From Desulfopila sp. IMCC35006 (lineage in GTDB: Bacteria > Desulfobacterota > Desulfobulbia > Desulfobulbales > Desulfocapsaceae): DNA of 64,000 nucleotides. A model generated the notes under the pieces. The model ran no database searches and was not told where the DNA came from. It saw only the letters and a list, made by a program, of their open reading frames with translations. The position numbers and the translations under genes were made by a program. Positions 8,785 through 18,171 of the stretch are shown here, one piece after another; positions within the stretch are counted from its first letter, which is position 1, and each line of letters starts with the position of its first letter. The stretch covers positions 62,001 to 126,000 of the forward strand of contig NZ_SWCM01000014.1 of assembly GCF_005116645.1 (NCBI RefSeq), read 5' to 3'.

Positions 8785-10734
8785 TTAAATTTGTTGAATT
8801 ATCGGAATGATAAGTTCTTGTTCCTGGTCCAGGCTAGCCAGGTTTATATTGTTGTTGTATCGCTTCAGGAGCCAGAGCGGCACGTCGAACTTATTGTAAC
8901 AGATGTCCCACAATGTGTCACCGGAAATAACCTGATATATCTTCTGGCCGATTATCGTAAAGGCCGATAAAAAGGTCTTTTCTTTTTCCTGTAAGAAGGC
9001 GAGACGTTTTTTCTCAAAGAGCGCAGGCGTCAATCGGTCGAAGACCAGAAGGAGCTGCTGGCCCGGGGTGACAGCAGCCCCTGGTGCCAGTCCGTTGAGG
9101 GCCAGGAGGGATGCCTTGGTTTTTCCAAGCCAGTTTCCGTAGAGCTCAAACGATTCCTCGGGCTGTACAATTATATGGCCATGCGTTGTCCCATTTTTTT
9201 GATGAATGTTGGCAACACGGTAAAGGCTTGCATCCCTTTTCGGCAGAAAGTCATGACCACTGTCTTCAGCTAGTCGTTTTTTGTTCGCTTTAAGAACGGG
9301 TATGGCGGTGCTTTTCTGCAATGAAACCTTTTTGACTTCGGCTCGCGGAGATAATTTTATGACCTCGTTTTCCGTTTGAACAATTTTTCTGGCAGCTTTT
9401 GGGATAGTCAGTTTCTGTTGGAGTTTGACTGTCGCATATTTATCCAGATTATTCGCCTTTATGAGACTCTTGACAGAAATACCATGGAGTCGCGCGATAC
9501 TCACGGCAGTGTCGCCTTTGCGGACGCGGTGAAAAACGCTTGGTTTTTGTTGTTTCTGGTAAAGAGTTGATGGTATTGAGGCGACGGCCCGGTTGGTTCC
9601 TTTGGTCGCGGGAAGTCTCAGCACATATCCCTTGGGGATGCGTTTCTCGCCATTGATCACGGATGACTGCAGGGCGGGATTAAGAGATTGTATGGTTCCC
9701 GCGGAAACGCCAAAATGTCTGCCCGCTTCCGATATGTGCACATACCCGGGAAGATTGAGATATCGAGTCGGCTGGGCACGGTCGATTTGTATACGTGGGT
9801 TTTGTTCAAGCTGTCTGGCCACTTTCAGTGCTGCCAGAAACTCCGAATAAAAATTCTTTGAAGCAAATTTGAAATAACCCTTGTTGTAATATTTGAATAC
9901 ATTCTCATAGTTACCCTGCTCATTTACAGCTCGCAGCATGCCTGATAACCCATAATTATACGAGGTGAGGGCAAGAGGCCAGTTGTTGAGAGCTTCATAG
10001 CTGTTTTTTAAATATTTTGCAGCGGCATGAGCGGCCAGAATCGGGTCGAGGCGTTCATCGACGACATGGTCTATTGTCAAGTATCCCTTGCCGGTTTCCC
10101 GCGTGAACTGCCAGATTCCGGCTGCGCCATATTTGGAATACGCATTAAAATTAAAAGAAGATTCCACATGAGGGAGGTAGGCCAGTTCTTCCGGAAGGTT
10201 GTAGGATCGAAAAAGCCGTTTAATTTCTTTAATATACCTGCCGGAATGGATTACTCCGGCAAGAAAGCGCTCTTTCTGACCCCTCTGGCTGCGTACATTT
10301 TCTGCTGCCTGGGCTAAATCCCGGGTTCGGTTTTTCCCGGAAAAGAGTGCGGCCACTCTGATCTCGCTGCGGGTTGTCGGTTTCTGGACGGCAATTTTTT
10401 TCAGTATTGCGCGGTATTTCTCTTTGGCGTGCTGCTGGAAAATATCGTTATATTTAGCCGCTCCCGGCACATCCTCTCCAAGCAGGGGAATAACTTCGTA
10501 TATCTTGGCTAAATCCTCCGAGTCATGTATAACTGCCTCGGTAAGGGAGTAGTGCGAATATATTTTCTCCCAGAAGGCAACGTTTTTACCGATAGCTTTG
10601 TAGTGCGGAAATTTACGGTTGTCGGGGGCTGAAGCCTGACAGTAAAAAGATGTAAAGAGCAGCAGCAGAAAGACGCTGAGGCATGTGAACACGCTTCCTG
10701 CTGGATATGTTTGCACGGGTGCTGAGGCTTTCAT
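8785..10734 (-). CDS. LysM-containing lytic transglycosylase (MltD-like)
   Basis: The 649-residue protein starts with a signal peptide (hydrophobic core about residues 16-32). A Slt-family lytic transglycosylase domain lies at about 170-300, with the catalytic Glu in PHVESSFN, then YGAAGIWQFTRETGKGY and a later LTSYNYG. It is followed by LysM repeats: a clear one near 400 (RVRKGDTAVSIARLHGIS), a weaker one near 520, and a C-terminal one near 600 (YQVISGDTLWDICY). The enzyme cleaves the murein glycan strand in the periplasm, and the LysM domains hold it on peptidoglycan. It is the first gene of a minus-strand group that continues into moaE. The 5' end is divergent from the NUDIX gene. Confidence 0.9.
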   Translation of the reverse strand: MKASAPVQTYPAGSVFTCLSVFLLLLFTSFYCQASAPDNRKFPHYKAIGKNVAFWEKIYSHYSLTEAVIHDSEDLAKIYEVIPLLGEDVPGAAKYNDIFQQHAKEKYRAILKKIAVQKPTTRSEIRVAALFSGKNRTRDLAQAAENVRSQRGQKERFLAGVIHSGRYIKEIKRLFRSYNLPEELAYLPHVESSFNFNAYSKYGAAGIWQFTRETGKGYLTIDHVVDERLDPILAAHAAAKYLKNSYEALNNWPLALTSYNYGLSGMLRAVNEQGNYENVFKYYNKGYFKFASKNFYSEFLAALKVARQLEQNPRIQIDRAQPTRYLNLPGYVHISEAGRHFGVSAGTIQSLNPALQSSVINGEKRIPKGYVLRLPATKGTNRAVASIPSTLYQKQQKPSVFHRVRKGDTAVSIARLHGISVKSLIKANNLDKYATVKLQQKLTIPKAARKIVQTENEVIKLSPRAEVKKVSLQKSTAIPVLKANKKRLAEDSGHDFLPKRDASLYRVANIHQKNGTTHGHIIVQPEESFELYGNWLGKTKASLLALNGLAPGAAVTPGQQLLLVFDRLTPALFEKKRLAFLQEKEKTFLSAFTIIGQKIYQVISGDTLWDICYNKFDVPLWLLKRYNNNINLASLDQEQELIIPIIQQI

Positions 10735-10825
10735 AGTGGGACAGTCTGGTCTCTTGTGGGAAAATTATCGAAGTAAATTTACGGAAGTAAGTATAATAGT
10801 ATCACAAGAAAAGGAGCAGCGGAAT

Positions 10826-10879
10826 ATGTATCTTCAATTAACTGCAAAAAAACCGGGGCTGCGATGTACACACCGATAG
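10826..10879 (+). CDS. Possible 17-codon leader ORF overlapping the NUDIX start
   Basis: A very good AAGGAG site at 10811-10816 sits nine bases before an ATG that opens a 17-codon reading frame ending with TAG at 10877-10879. The next gene's ATG (10864) lies inside this frame in another phase and has only a weak GGGG upstream. The arrangement would allow translational coupling: ribosomes loaded on the leader could feed the NUDIX start. A run of seven adenines inside the leader is also a potential slippage site. The peptide resembles nothing I know. The frame could be accidental, with the ribosome site serving the NUDIX gene only indirectly. Confidence 0.3.
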   Translation: MYLQLTAKKPGLRCTHR

Positions 10880-11349
10880 TTGCCACCCTGGGGTATATTA
10901 TGTCTCCTGATCGCAAGCAGACATTGCTGGTGCATCGAAACAAGAGACTGGAAGACCAGCATCTGGGTAAATATAACGGTCTGGGCGGGAAGATGTTGCC
11001 GGAGGAAGATATCTATCAGTGCCTGGTCCGGGAAATACGGGAAGAAGCCAATATATCCTGTGATCAAGCGGTCTTGCGGGGAACGATTAACTGGACGGGG
11101 TTCGGGCCGCAGGGTGAAAACTGGTTTGGTTTTATCTTCCGAATTGATCGTTTCAGCGGTACGCCAATGATGTCAAATGACGAAGGTGATCTGGTCTGGG
11201 TTGATGTGGAAAAAATTCTTGAGCTCCCTATGTGGGAAGGGGACAGATTTTTTTTGCCAATGGTATTTGATAGTGATCCCAGAGTATTCCATGGCTTTAT
11301 GCCATATAACAATGCCAGACCGATCGATTGGAGCTATTGCCGAATCTGA
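10864..11349 (+). CDS. NUDIX hydrolase, 8-oxo-dGTP diphosphatase-like (MutT family)
   Basis: The 161-residue protein carries a complete Nudix box at about residues 40-62: GGKMLPEED followed by REIREEANI, with the metal-binding REXXEE glutamates. The opening YTPIVATLGYIM and the later NWTGFGPQGENWFGF fit the family that hydrolyses 8-oxo-(d)GTP and related nucleotides, cleaning oxidised precursors from the pool. The start at 10864 gives the normal family length. It lies within a short upstream frame with a much better ribosome site (see the leader entry). It stands alone, with a 155-bp gap before the zapB-like gene. Confidence 0.85.
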   Translation: MYTPIVATLGYIMSPDRKQTLLVHRNKRLEDQHLGKYNGLGGKMLPEEDIYQCLVREIREEANISCDQAVLRGTINWTGFGPQGENWFGFIFRIDRFSGTPMMSNDEGDLVWVDVEKILELPMWEGDRFFLPMVFDSDPRVFHGFMPYNNARPIDWSYCRI

Positions 11350-11504
11350 TAGAGGTTGCAGTGTGCTGGGTGCATGGTATATTCCGATTGCAAGAGAAAA
11401 AACACATATTAATGGGCATTGCCAAAAATCACGAAGTCACAGTCAATCAAACATTCAATAAATGAAGATTCCTTGAGAAAACAAAGAGGAGAGGGGGATA
11501 AAAT

Positions 11505-11894
11505 ATGGATCGGGAAAGTGAGCTCCAGCGGCTGGAAAAATTTGTTGAGAAAATATTGACGCGATTTACGGCCTTAAAGGCGGAAAAATCACAACTGGAG
11601 CAGGATGTGTATGAGCGAGATCTGCTTATAGAAGAATTGAGGGAGACTATCGCGTCTAAGGTCACCGAGCGAAATGAGATAAGCGAAAGGGTCAATAAAA
11701 TAGTTGATCAGATTGAAGATTGGGAGCTCAATCTCGAAGAAGGTGAGGTGGTAATTGTCGATGAATCTTTAGAGACTTCAGAAATGAGTGAACAAGACTT
11801 TCATGCAATAGAAGAGGAGTCTGCCGCTGGATTGGATGAAGAAGAAAGACGAATACAACATGACCTCTTTTCAATGACCGGCTCGAAAAAATAG
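11505..11894 (+). CDS. ZapB-like coiled-coil cell division accessory protein
   Basis: The 129-residue product begins with an uninterrupted heptad-rich coiled coil (about residues 1-75) carrying many Glu/Lys/Leu residues. A very acidic C-terminal tail follows. It has no signal peptide or membrane span. Placed directly before zapA, it fits the small coiled-coil proteins annotated as ZapB-like in Desulfobacterota, which would stabilise FtsZ filaments together with ZapA. E. coli ZapB is shorter (81 aa) and lacks this acidic tail, so the link rests on architecture and neighbourhood. GAGGAGAGGGGG precedes the ATG. Confidence 0.55.
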   Translation: MDRESELQRLEKFVEKILTRFTALKAEKSQLEQDVYERDLLIEELRETIASKVTERNEISERVNKIVDQIEDWELNLEEGEVVIVDESLETSEMSEQDFHAIEEESAAGLDEEERRIQHDLFSMTGSKK

Positions 11895-12077
11895 CGAGAG
11901 GGACAAGCGTACAGATCAAGGCGCGTTGTACAGGAGAACCCCGGCAAACTGGAAATAAGCGGGACTCAGTATAGTACCCCTTGAGGGGTGTAAGTACTTT
12001 GAGACAGATTGTTTTCTGGCAAAAAAAGTTAGAGAATAATCCGGTAGGTACTACAATACAGGTGGATCTGGATTGAT

Positions 12078-12377
12078 ATGTCTGAAACGGAAAGGTTGGT
12101 AAGATTCGAACTCCTCGGTCAGGAGTATAAATTTTATACTGCTTCCTCAGAGGAAGAACTGAGAACCATTTTCTCCATGGTTCGCCAACTCGTTGAGACG
12201 AATTCACCACAAACCTCTGGAACCCTGCCTGTTGGCAAGGTGGCGATATTGGCGTGTCTGAACATCGCTTCCCGCCATGTGAAACTTATGCATGAGTTCG
12301 AAGGGTACAAAAGGGATTCTGAGGAAAGAATTATTCGACTAAACGAAGAGATCAGATCGAAATTGCTCTCGGAGTGA
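12078..12377 (+). CDS. zapA: Cell division protein ZapA
   Basis: The 99-residue protein has the ZapA layout. A short N-terminal beta segment (RLVRFELLGQEYKF) is followed by a helix of the pattern EEELRTIFSMVRQLVE, the VAILACLNIASRHVKLM helix typical of the family core, and a C-terminal coiled coil. ZapA binds FtsZ and bundles protofilaments at the division site. The gene follows the zapB-like ORF after 183 bp. A likely 6S RNA follows it, the same zapA-ssrS order seen in many Proteobacteria. Confidence 0.88.
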   Translation: MSETERLVRFELLGQEYKFYTASSEEELRTIFSMVRQLVETNSPQTSGTLPVGKVAILACLNIASRHVKLMHEFEGYKRDSEERIIRLNEEIRSKLLSE

Positions 12378-12514
12378 TGCCTTGAAGGATAAATTGTTTT
12401 CGTTTGCCGGAAAGTCTGTTATAATTTCTTTAACAGTGAAATTGCTTGTATATGGAACATAAGATACTAATTTTTGTATAACTGAATACTATATAAACAA
12501 ATTAAACAAATAAA

Positions 12515-12689
12515 ATTTTCCCTGCACTGTTGGTGATCTTCAGTGTGTGTTGAGCCAACTCCCAAAAAAAGGGTAACTCCACTGTTACAAGAAGGAAAAT
12601 CGCTTCGCGAATTTCCCGAAAGTATTATGAGGCTGCCCACCTATTATATAGGTTTAACTTTCCTGGAGACACGGCAGTGTGGGGAAGAT
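12515..12689 (+). ncRNA. ssrS: Probable 6S RNA
   Basis: The segment folds as one long rod. Bases 12515-12529 pair with 12675-12689 over 15 positions (three of them G-U), and a 10-bp hairpin (12594-12603 with 12607-12616, one mismatch, loop TTC) sits exactly at the midpoint. The sequence between is loosely paired, as in the 6S central bubble, with small local hairpins such as CCTAT/ATAGG at about 12639-12651. Size (about 175 nt), symmetry and position right after zapA all fit 6S RNA, which mimics an open promoter and binds sigma-70 RNA polymerase. A possible promoter (TTGCTT at 12443, TACTAA at 12465) lies upstream. I did not verify a covariance-model match, and the ends are approximate. Confidence 0.6.
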
Positions 12690-13338
12690 GCCCATTCATG
12701 ATGAATGGAATCAGGTATTTGCTATTTTTTCTATCCGGCCTGATATTTTCTGAAAAACTGTTTTTGGGAAAAGATGAAGCCGGTTAAACATATAAAAGAA
12801 GATTGACTTGAGCAGAAAAGTGCTGCTGGAACAAAATATTAAACAAGGGAAGCAGAAATGCTTTTTTAGATATTTCTCCGGGCTATTCGCTGAAACTGCG
12901 TTGTCCGGATTGACTTATTCTCGCATAACAATGTGAAATAACCCCTGAAAATGGGGCGGCGCACGGAGTTGAGTGTGCTGGTATTGCAATTATCTGAACG
13001 TAAAACGGATTGTTCAGTTTCAACCTGACAATGGTGATTGTGTTATGGCACGGCTTGTGTTGTTGTCAGGGAAAGAAAAAATGGTCAATGACCTTGGAAC
13101 TATCTGCAGATTTGAGGAGAGGTCATCAACTGGTTGAATGTGTTTATTTGAAACGTTGTTGATTTCAGTTAAGTAACAGCAAGCGGCCGAGCAGTTAATG
13201 TGCTGTTATTTATACCACTTGTTCTGGTCTGATCGAAGTGGACCAGTTGCGAGCTGTCTCAAAACTCCCTCCAATTATTTTGTTTTCCTCTGCTTTTTTT
13301 CTTATATCCTGTCAGTCATCACCAGATAGGAATGATCA
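12690..13338. other. 650-bp intergenic region before rny, no gene recognised
   Basis: No convincing reading frame is present. It starts with a perfect 7-bp hairpin (CCATTCA/TGAATGG, 12692-12708) that may end the 6S transcript, although the nearest T-run is 16 bases further on. A short AAGCA/TGCTT hairpin followed by T6 lies near 12850-12870, and a CCCC/GGGG hairpin near 12940-12956. The region may hold the rny promoter, a long leader or an unrecognised small RNA. I see nothing that decides between these. Confidence 0.5.
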
Positions 13339-14904
13339 ATGGATCCATTAAGTCATCCATATTTACTCGTATTCATCGGTCTCTTTGTCGGTACATTCCT
13401 GGGTATTTATTTCAGGAAACTGGTTATTGAGGGACACGAAAAAAACATAAAAATTCAAAGCAATCAGATTATTGAAAATGCCATAGTTGAGGCTGAGCAA
13501 CTTAAAAAAGAAGCGCTCCTGCAGAGTAAAGAGGCTGCGTATCAAATTAAACAGGCTCTGGAGGCGGAGCTTAAGACCGAACGATCTGAATTTAAAGAGG
13601 AGCAGCAGCAACTTAAACGCAAAAGAGACAGCCTGAAGCGAGAGTGGGACAGTTTCGATCGGAAGCAGACGGAACTCTACAATAGCGAACGGCTGATAAA
13701 ACAGCAGGAAGTTGAATGGCAGGAGAAGCATAAGGAAATAGATACCCTGATTAGTAAAAAGCGTTATGAACTGGCTCAGCTCGCTGGAATTAGTCAGGAA
13801 GAAGCCAAGAAAATGCTCGTCGATTCGATGGAAAGCGAAGCGAGAATGGAGGCCGCCAAAAAGCTCGTCAGGATAGAGAACGAGATGAAGATGGAGGCTG
13901 ATCGTAAAGGCAAGAACATTCTGGCCTTGGCCATCTCCCGGTACGCAGGTGATTATGTGGCCGACAGAACCGTATCCATGGTTCCATTGCCAAGCGACGA
14001 AATGAAAGGACGAATCATCGGTCGGGAAGGGCGGAATATAAGGGCTATTGAGGCTGCTACCGGAATAGATATCATTATTGACGATACACCGGAGGCGGTG
14101 ATCCTGTCTGGATTCAATCCGGTACGGCGTGAAGTTGCCCGATTATCGTTGCTGCAGCTTATCAGCGATGGCAGGATTCATCCCGGCCGCATAGAGGAAG
14201 TTGTCGAAAAAATGACTAAGGAACTGGAAGTCACCATGCGTGAGGCCGGCGAACAGGCCACTTTTGATGTCGGGGCGCATGGTGTGCACGTTGAACTGAT
14301 AAATCTGCTTGGCCGGTTAAAATACCGGACCAGTTATGGGCAAAATGTCCTGCAGCATTCACTCGAAGTGGCCTTTCTTTGCGGTATCATGGCCTCCGAA
14401 CTTGGAGTTGATGTGAAAATGGCCAAACGTGCCGGACTGCTGCATGATATAGGCAAAGCAGTTGACCATGAAGTAGAGGGATCCCATGCGATTATCGGTC
14501 GTGACCTTGCCAAAAAATACGGGGAACCTGAGCAGGTTGTGTACGCTATTGGTGCGCATCACGAGGAACAGCCGCCGACCAGTGTCATCGACATTCTGGT
14601 GCAGTCGGCCGATGCGCTTTCCGGGGCTCGTCCGGGGGCAAGGAAGGAGATGCTGCAGAGCTATGTGAAGCGCCTTGAGGACCTTGAGGCCATTGCCAAC
14701 GGATTCAACGGGGTTGAAAAATCTTATGCGATCCAGGCTGGACGGGATTTGCGGATAATTGTTGATTCCGGCAAGGTAAAAGACGAAGACGCGGCCCTCC
14801 TAAGCCAGGATATTGCCCGGTCGATTGAGAGCAAATTAACCTATCCCGGGCAGATACGGGTGACAGTTATTCGTGAGACCAGGGCTGTTGAATACGCTAA
14901 ATAA
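13339..14904 (+). CDS. rny: Ribonuclease Y
   Basis: The 521-residue protein has the full RNase Y order: an N-terminal membrane span ([17 protein letters not shown]), a long charged coiled coil (about 30-170), and a KH RNA-binding domain near 215-275 with [15 protein letters not shown]. An HD phosphohydrolase domain follows with the metal-binding pair in LLHDIGKA near 370 and a later HHEEQPP. It is a membrane-bound endonuclease that starts mRNA decay. AGGA precedes the ATG at proper spacing. The gene is followed closely by tyrS, with which it is probably co-transcribed. Confidence 0.95.
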   Translation: MDPLSHPYLLVFIGLFVGTFLGIYFRKLVIEGHEKNIKIQSNQIIENAIVEAEQLKKEALLQSKEAAYQIKQALEAELKTERSEFKEEQQQLKRKRDSLKREWDSFDRKQTELYNSERLIKQQEVEWQEKHKEIDTLISKKRYELAQLAGISQEEAKKMLVDSMESEARMEAAKKLVRIENEMKMEADRKGKNILALAISRYAGDYVADRTVSMVPLPSDEMKGRIIGREGRNIRAIEAATGIDIIIDDTPEAVILSGFNPVRREVARLSLLQLISDGRIHPGRIEEVVEKMTKELEVTMREAGEQATFDVGAHGVHVELINLLGRLKYRTSYGQNVLQHSLEVAFLCGIMASELGVDVKMAKRAGLLHDIGKAVDHEVEGSHAIIGRDLAKKYGEPEQVVYAIGAHHEEQPPTSVIDILVQSADALSGARPGARKEMLQSYVKRLEDLEAIANGFNGVEKSYAIQAGRDLRIIVDSGKVKDEDAALLSQDIARSIESKLTYPGQIRVTVIRETRAVEYAK

Positions 14905-14947
14905 TTTATCTGTAATGACCAAACACAAAGAAAAGGTTCGGGAAGAG

Positions 14948-16159
14948 ATGGCATCGATTGAAGAGCAGCTGGAGTTGATAGAACGGGGGGTAGTAGACTG
15001 TATCTCCCGCGAGGAGCTTATCAAAAAGCTGAAGAAATCTGCGGAGACATGCATCCCTCTTAAGATAAAAGCCGGTTTTGATCCTACTGCCCCAGATCTC
15101 CATCTCGGTCATACCGTTCTACTGCAGAAACTTAAACATTTCCAGGATCTTGGGCATGACATTTATTTTCTGATCGGGGATTTTACCGGCATGATCGGTG
15201 ATCCCACCGGAAAATCTGAGACCAGGAAAGCGCTGACGGTGGAGCAGGTGGCTGAAAATGCCGAATCGTATAAAGAACAGGTGTTCAAAATTCTCGATCC
15301 GGAAAAAACCCGGGTGGTTTTTAACAGTACCTGGCTTGGCAAGCTCACGTCCATTGATATGATAAAACTGGCATCTCAGTTGACTGTTGCCCGTATGCTT
15401 GAGCGGGATGATTTCCATAACAGATTTGAGTCGGGCAAACCCATTTCAATACACGAATTTCTGTATCCCCTTATTCAGGGGTACGATTCTGTAGCTATGC
15501 AGGCGGACGTTGAACTTGGCGGGACAGACCAGCTGTTCAACCTGCTGATGGGCAGGGATTTACAAAGAGCCCATGAGCAGGAACCGCAGGTTGTTATAAC
15601 CATGCCGCTTCTTGAAGGATTGGATGGCGTCAATAAGATGAGTAAATCCCTGGGGAATTATATCGGTATTACTGAATCGGCTGATAATATTTATGGCAAA
15701 GTACTTTCCGTATCCGATGATTTAATGTTCAGGTATTTTGCCCTGCTCAGCGATTTAAGTAATCAACAAATTGAAGAGTTAAAGACTAAGGTCGAGGCAA
15801 ATGTACTCCATCCGAAAGAAGTAAAAAAACAATTGGCTCGAGAGCTCACGGCACGTTTTCACGATACCGAGGCCGCCCAGACGGCAGAGAAAAATTTTGA
15901 AAATATATTCAAAAAAGGCGGCGTTCCGGATGATGTGCCTGAAGTGAAGCATAGTGCCAGGGTGCCGGTATCTTTGCCACAGCTCCTGGTTGATGCTGGT
16001 CTGGTTACATCAACCTCCGATGGAAGACGTATGATTAAACAGAGTGCCGTGTCTATTGATGGGGAAAAGATGACCGATGTTGATATGGCGGTTGAGCCGA
16101 GAGGGGAGATCCTTATCAAGGTAGGCAAACGCCGGTTCAGCAAGGTTGTTTTTACCTGA
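14948..16159 (+). CDS. tyrS: Tyrosyl-tRNA synthetase
   Basis: The protein has the class I signatures PDLHLGHTV (HIGH motif) near residue 45 and KMSKS within [13 protein letters not shown] near 230, and ends in an S4 RNA-binding domain ([16 protein letters not shown]). This layout fits the second bacterial TyrRS subtype. The frame is open from 14873, overlapping rny. I chose the ATG at 14948, which gives 403 residues and the usual family start, though its ribosome site (AAAAGG 11 bases away, GGAAG 2 bases away) is not ideal; an ATG at 14915 is the alternative. The enzyme charges tRNA-Tyr. A strong terminator follows. Confidence 0.93.
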   Translation: MASIEEQLELIERGVVDCISREELIKKLKKSAETCIPLKIKAGFDPTAPDLHLGHTVLLQKLKHFQDLGHDIYFLIGDFTGMIGDPTGKSETRKALTVEQVAENAESYKEQVFKILDPEKTRVVFNSTWLGKLTSIDMIKLASQLTVARMLERDDFHNRFESGKPISIHEFLYPLIQGYDSVAMQADVELGGTDQLFNLLMGRDLQRAHEQEPQVVITMPLLEGLDGVNKMSKSLGNYIGITESADNIYGKVLSVSDDLMFRYFALLSDLSNQQIEELKTKVEANVLHPKEVKKQLARELTARFHDTEAAQTAEKNFENIFKKGGVPDDVPEVKHSARVPVSLPQLLVDAGLVTSTSDGRRMIKQSAVSIDGEKMTDVDMAVEPRGEILIKVGKRRFSKVVFT

Positions 16160-16183
16160 GCAGCGGTTCCTCTGCGGATGGCT

Positions 16184-16232
16184 AAAAAAAAGCGGGGCAA
16201 CAGTGTAACTCACTGTTGCCCCGCTTTTTTTT
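16184..16232. terminator. Strong bidirectional intrinsic terminator between tyrS and fur-like gene
   Basis: A perfect 15-bp GC-rich stem (16191-16205 with 16211-16225) with the 5-base loop TAACT is flanked by A7 on the left and T8 on the right. It can therefore stop transcription of tyrS on the plus strand and of the convergent regulator gene on the minus strand. Confidence 0.93.
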
Positions 16233-16280
16233 GTACATGTGCGCACATTATGTAACCGGAGCCATTCCGGCGGCAAACTG

Positions 16281-16697
16281 TTAATTGATGTCAGTCTCCT
16301 GGTTTTTTCCCATGCAATCTGAGCATATCCCGCTGAATTCGATGTGATGCCCGAGTATCTTGTAGTTGCTTGCTTTTTCGGCCACCTGGTTTATCTGCTC
16401 CTGAACCGCAATATCAATATCATCAACCTTGCCGCAGGAAGAGCAGCGAACATGATAATGAGGCTCCACCGTTGCGTCGAAACGCTTCTGGGTGCCACCC
16501 ACTTCGAGCTTAAGAATCACGCCGACGTCGGCCATAAGTTCAAGATTTCTATATACGGTTCCAAGGCCGATACGAGGCAGGCGCCTGCGAACCATGTCAT
16601 ATACTTCGTTGGCGGTTGGATGGGAGGTAACCTTGCTCAATTCTTCCAAGATGATCTGGCGTTGAGTGGTTAACCGCATATTTGGCAACTGTTCCAT
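16281..16697 (-). CDS. Fur-family metalloregulator, PerR-like
   Basis: The 138-residue protein has the N-terminal winged helix (TTQRQIILEELSK, IGLGTVYRNLELM) and a C-terminal metal domain with HYHVRCSSC and SGICSDCM. These two CxxC pairs form the structural zinc site of Fur/PerR. The residue after CGKVD in the regulatory site is Asp, as in PerR, where Fur has Glu. The family represses target promoters with Fe or Mn as cofactor, and PerR senses peroxide through iron-catalysed histidine oxidation. AAGGA precedes the ATG. The upstream DNA holds an imperfect palindrome (16721-16735) that could be its own operator. I cannot settle PerR versus Fur from sequence alone. Confidence 0.87.
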   Translation of the reverse strand: MEQLPNMRLTTQRQIILEELSKVTSHPTANEVYDMVRRRLPRIGLGTVYRNLELMADVGVILKLEVGGTQKRFDATVEPHYHVRCSSCGKVDDIDIAVQEQINQVAEKASNYKILGHHIEFSGICSDCMGKNQETDIN

Positions 16698-16720
16698 AAT
16701 GTATTCCTTAAGGTAGGTAT

Positions 16721-16735
16721 TGATAAACGTTATTA
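16721..16735. promoter_or_regulatory. Possible Fur/PerR operator upstream of the regulator gene
   Basis: TGATAA, a 3-base spacer and TTATTA form an A/T-rich imperfect dyad 24 bases upstream of the regulator start codon. Fur-family boxes are A/T-rich inverted repeats of this kind, and many of these genes are autoregulated. The match is short, so this is a weak call. Confidence 0.25.
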
Positions 16736-16869
16736 AACAGCATTATATCCCATCATAAAAAGAAAACCAAGGGGAAATAGCCATAACATTTCCTTTCTGT
16801 GGTTGGAGAAAGGCAGGTGCAGGTGCAAAACAGACTGGAATACAATCAATTGGAGTCGGAATCGGTGCT

Positions 16870-18171
16870 TTATGGAGTGTGCGTCTCGGCGTGAACCTGC
16901 GGATTGAAATAGCCAAAACGGAGTGTCGGAAACTCCTTCTGCAAGCTGTCAAGCCATTGGCGAATGCCCAAGGCTTCGGTGTTTTCAGGCAGAGCGAGGC
17001 TTTTTATATACCATTCAGGGTCCATGTTCAGATTGCGAAGCTGGATAAAATCGGGATGATGGTGGCGGATAAGTGAGCACAGTGCATCGTATTCCTGGAC
17101 GGAATCGGTGAAACCAGGAAGGATGAAATAATTAAGCGACACAAAACGACCACTATCCTTCATGATATCAATTGATTGAGTGACGTCGGAAAAGCGGTAG
17201 TTTTTCGGCCGGTAATATCGATTGTAGTATATCTCCTGCGTCGAATTCAGGCTTACCCGCAGGCTGTCCAGTCCGGCCTGGGCGAGTCGTTTAACAGCCG
17301 CAGGAAGGCTGGAGTTTGAGTTGAGGTTGATGGTGCCCCTGGAGGTTTTGCTGCGAATACGCCTGATCGCCTCTTCAATGACAACCGCCTGCAGCAGTGG
17401 TTCTCCTTCGCAGCCCTGACCAAAACTGACAATCGGGTTTTCAGCGAACTGGAGGTGTGGGATGGCAATTTGACTAATTTCTCCTGCACTTGGCACAAAA
17501 GTAATGCGGTCCTGCGTGGAGGGGCAACACCCTGAGGCCTGCAGTGAAATGCACCCGAGGCAGCGGGCGTTGCAGTCAGGTGAGGTCGGCAGGGGAGCTT
17601 CCCAGCGATCAAGGAAATAATTTCGGGCGGCAGGGCAGCCATAGGTCAGACAACATTTGCCAAGGTGTTGTATCAGCCTGTTATCTCTATGTAAGCGAAG
17701 TTTTTTTTTGGTGTGCCGTTTGACATCCGCCTGCCGGTATTGGTCTGCATCCTGCCGTTTGTCCGGGTCACTGCGAAATCCGGTTACCCAGAATCTGCCC
17801 TCATGCCACCCGACAGCGGTATAGGCAAAAAGTGGCAGTGTCGGGGCCCCATCCTGCGTTTGATAACTGCTGGATAAGATAGCTGTGTGAGCAGGTGCCA
17901 TGAACGCGGCAACAGCCTGGGCCGGTGTACCTTCGGCAAAGGGGTTTTCGGCGAGTAATGCAGGTTCTTCCGATCTGGGGTCCCAGCCAACGGGGAAGCG
18001 ACCCGGCAGGGTGAAAATATCACTTCCTTCTGGCAAAGGTATCAAATCCTCGAGAGCCGGGCGGATGAAATGACCATTACTCATCCCGACCATATCCAGC
18101 TCGGTGAATTCTCTTATATTATCCTCCCCATCAGCAAAAAGAAGAGCGGGGAAGTCCGACGGGTGCTCCAT
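16870..18171 (-). CDS. Radical SAM protein with N-terminal extension
   Basis: The 433-residue protein has about 190 residues of unassigned N-terminal sequence before the radical SAM motif CNARCLGC (CX3CX2C) near residue 197. A SAM-binding barrel follows, with GQGCEGEPLL and INLNSNSSLP. Two further cysteines (GKCCLTYGC) just before the cluster motif could hold another iron-sulfur site or zinc. It is similar in layout to uncharacterised radical SAM proteins of Desulfobacterota; the substrate is unknown. Its ATG follows directly on the stop codon of the upstream 140-aa gene with no spacer, so the two are almost certainly translated together. Confidence 0.8.
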   Translation of the reverse strand: MEHPSDFPALLFADGEDNIREFTELDMVGMSNGHFIRPALEDLIPLPEGSDIFTLPGRFPVGWDPRSEEPALLAENPFAEGTPAQAVAAFMAPAHTAILSSSYQTQDGAPTLPLFAYTAVGWHEGRFWVTGFRSDPDKRQDADQYRQADVKRHTKKKLRLHRDNRLIQHLGKCCLTYGCPAARNYFLDRWEAPLPTSPDCNARCLGCISLQASGCCPSTQDRITFVPSAGEISQIAIPHLQFAENPIVSFGQGCEGEPLLQAVVIEEAIRRIRSKTSRGTINLNSNSSLPAAVKRLAQAGLDSLRVSLNSTQEIYYNRYYRPKNYRFSDVTQSIDIMKDSGRFVSLNYFILPGFTDSVQEYDALCSLIRHHHPDFIQLRNLNMDPEWYIKSLALPENTEALGIRQWLDSLQKEFPTLRFGYFNPQVHAETHTP

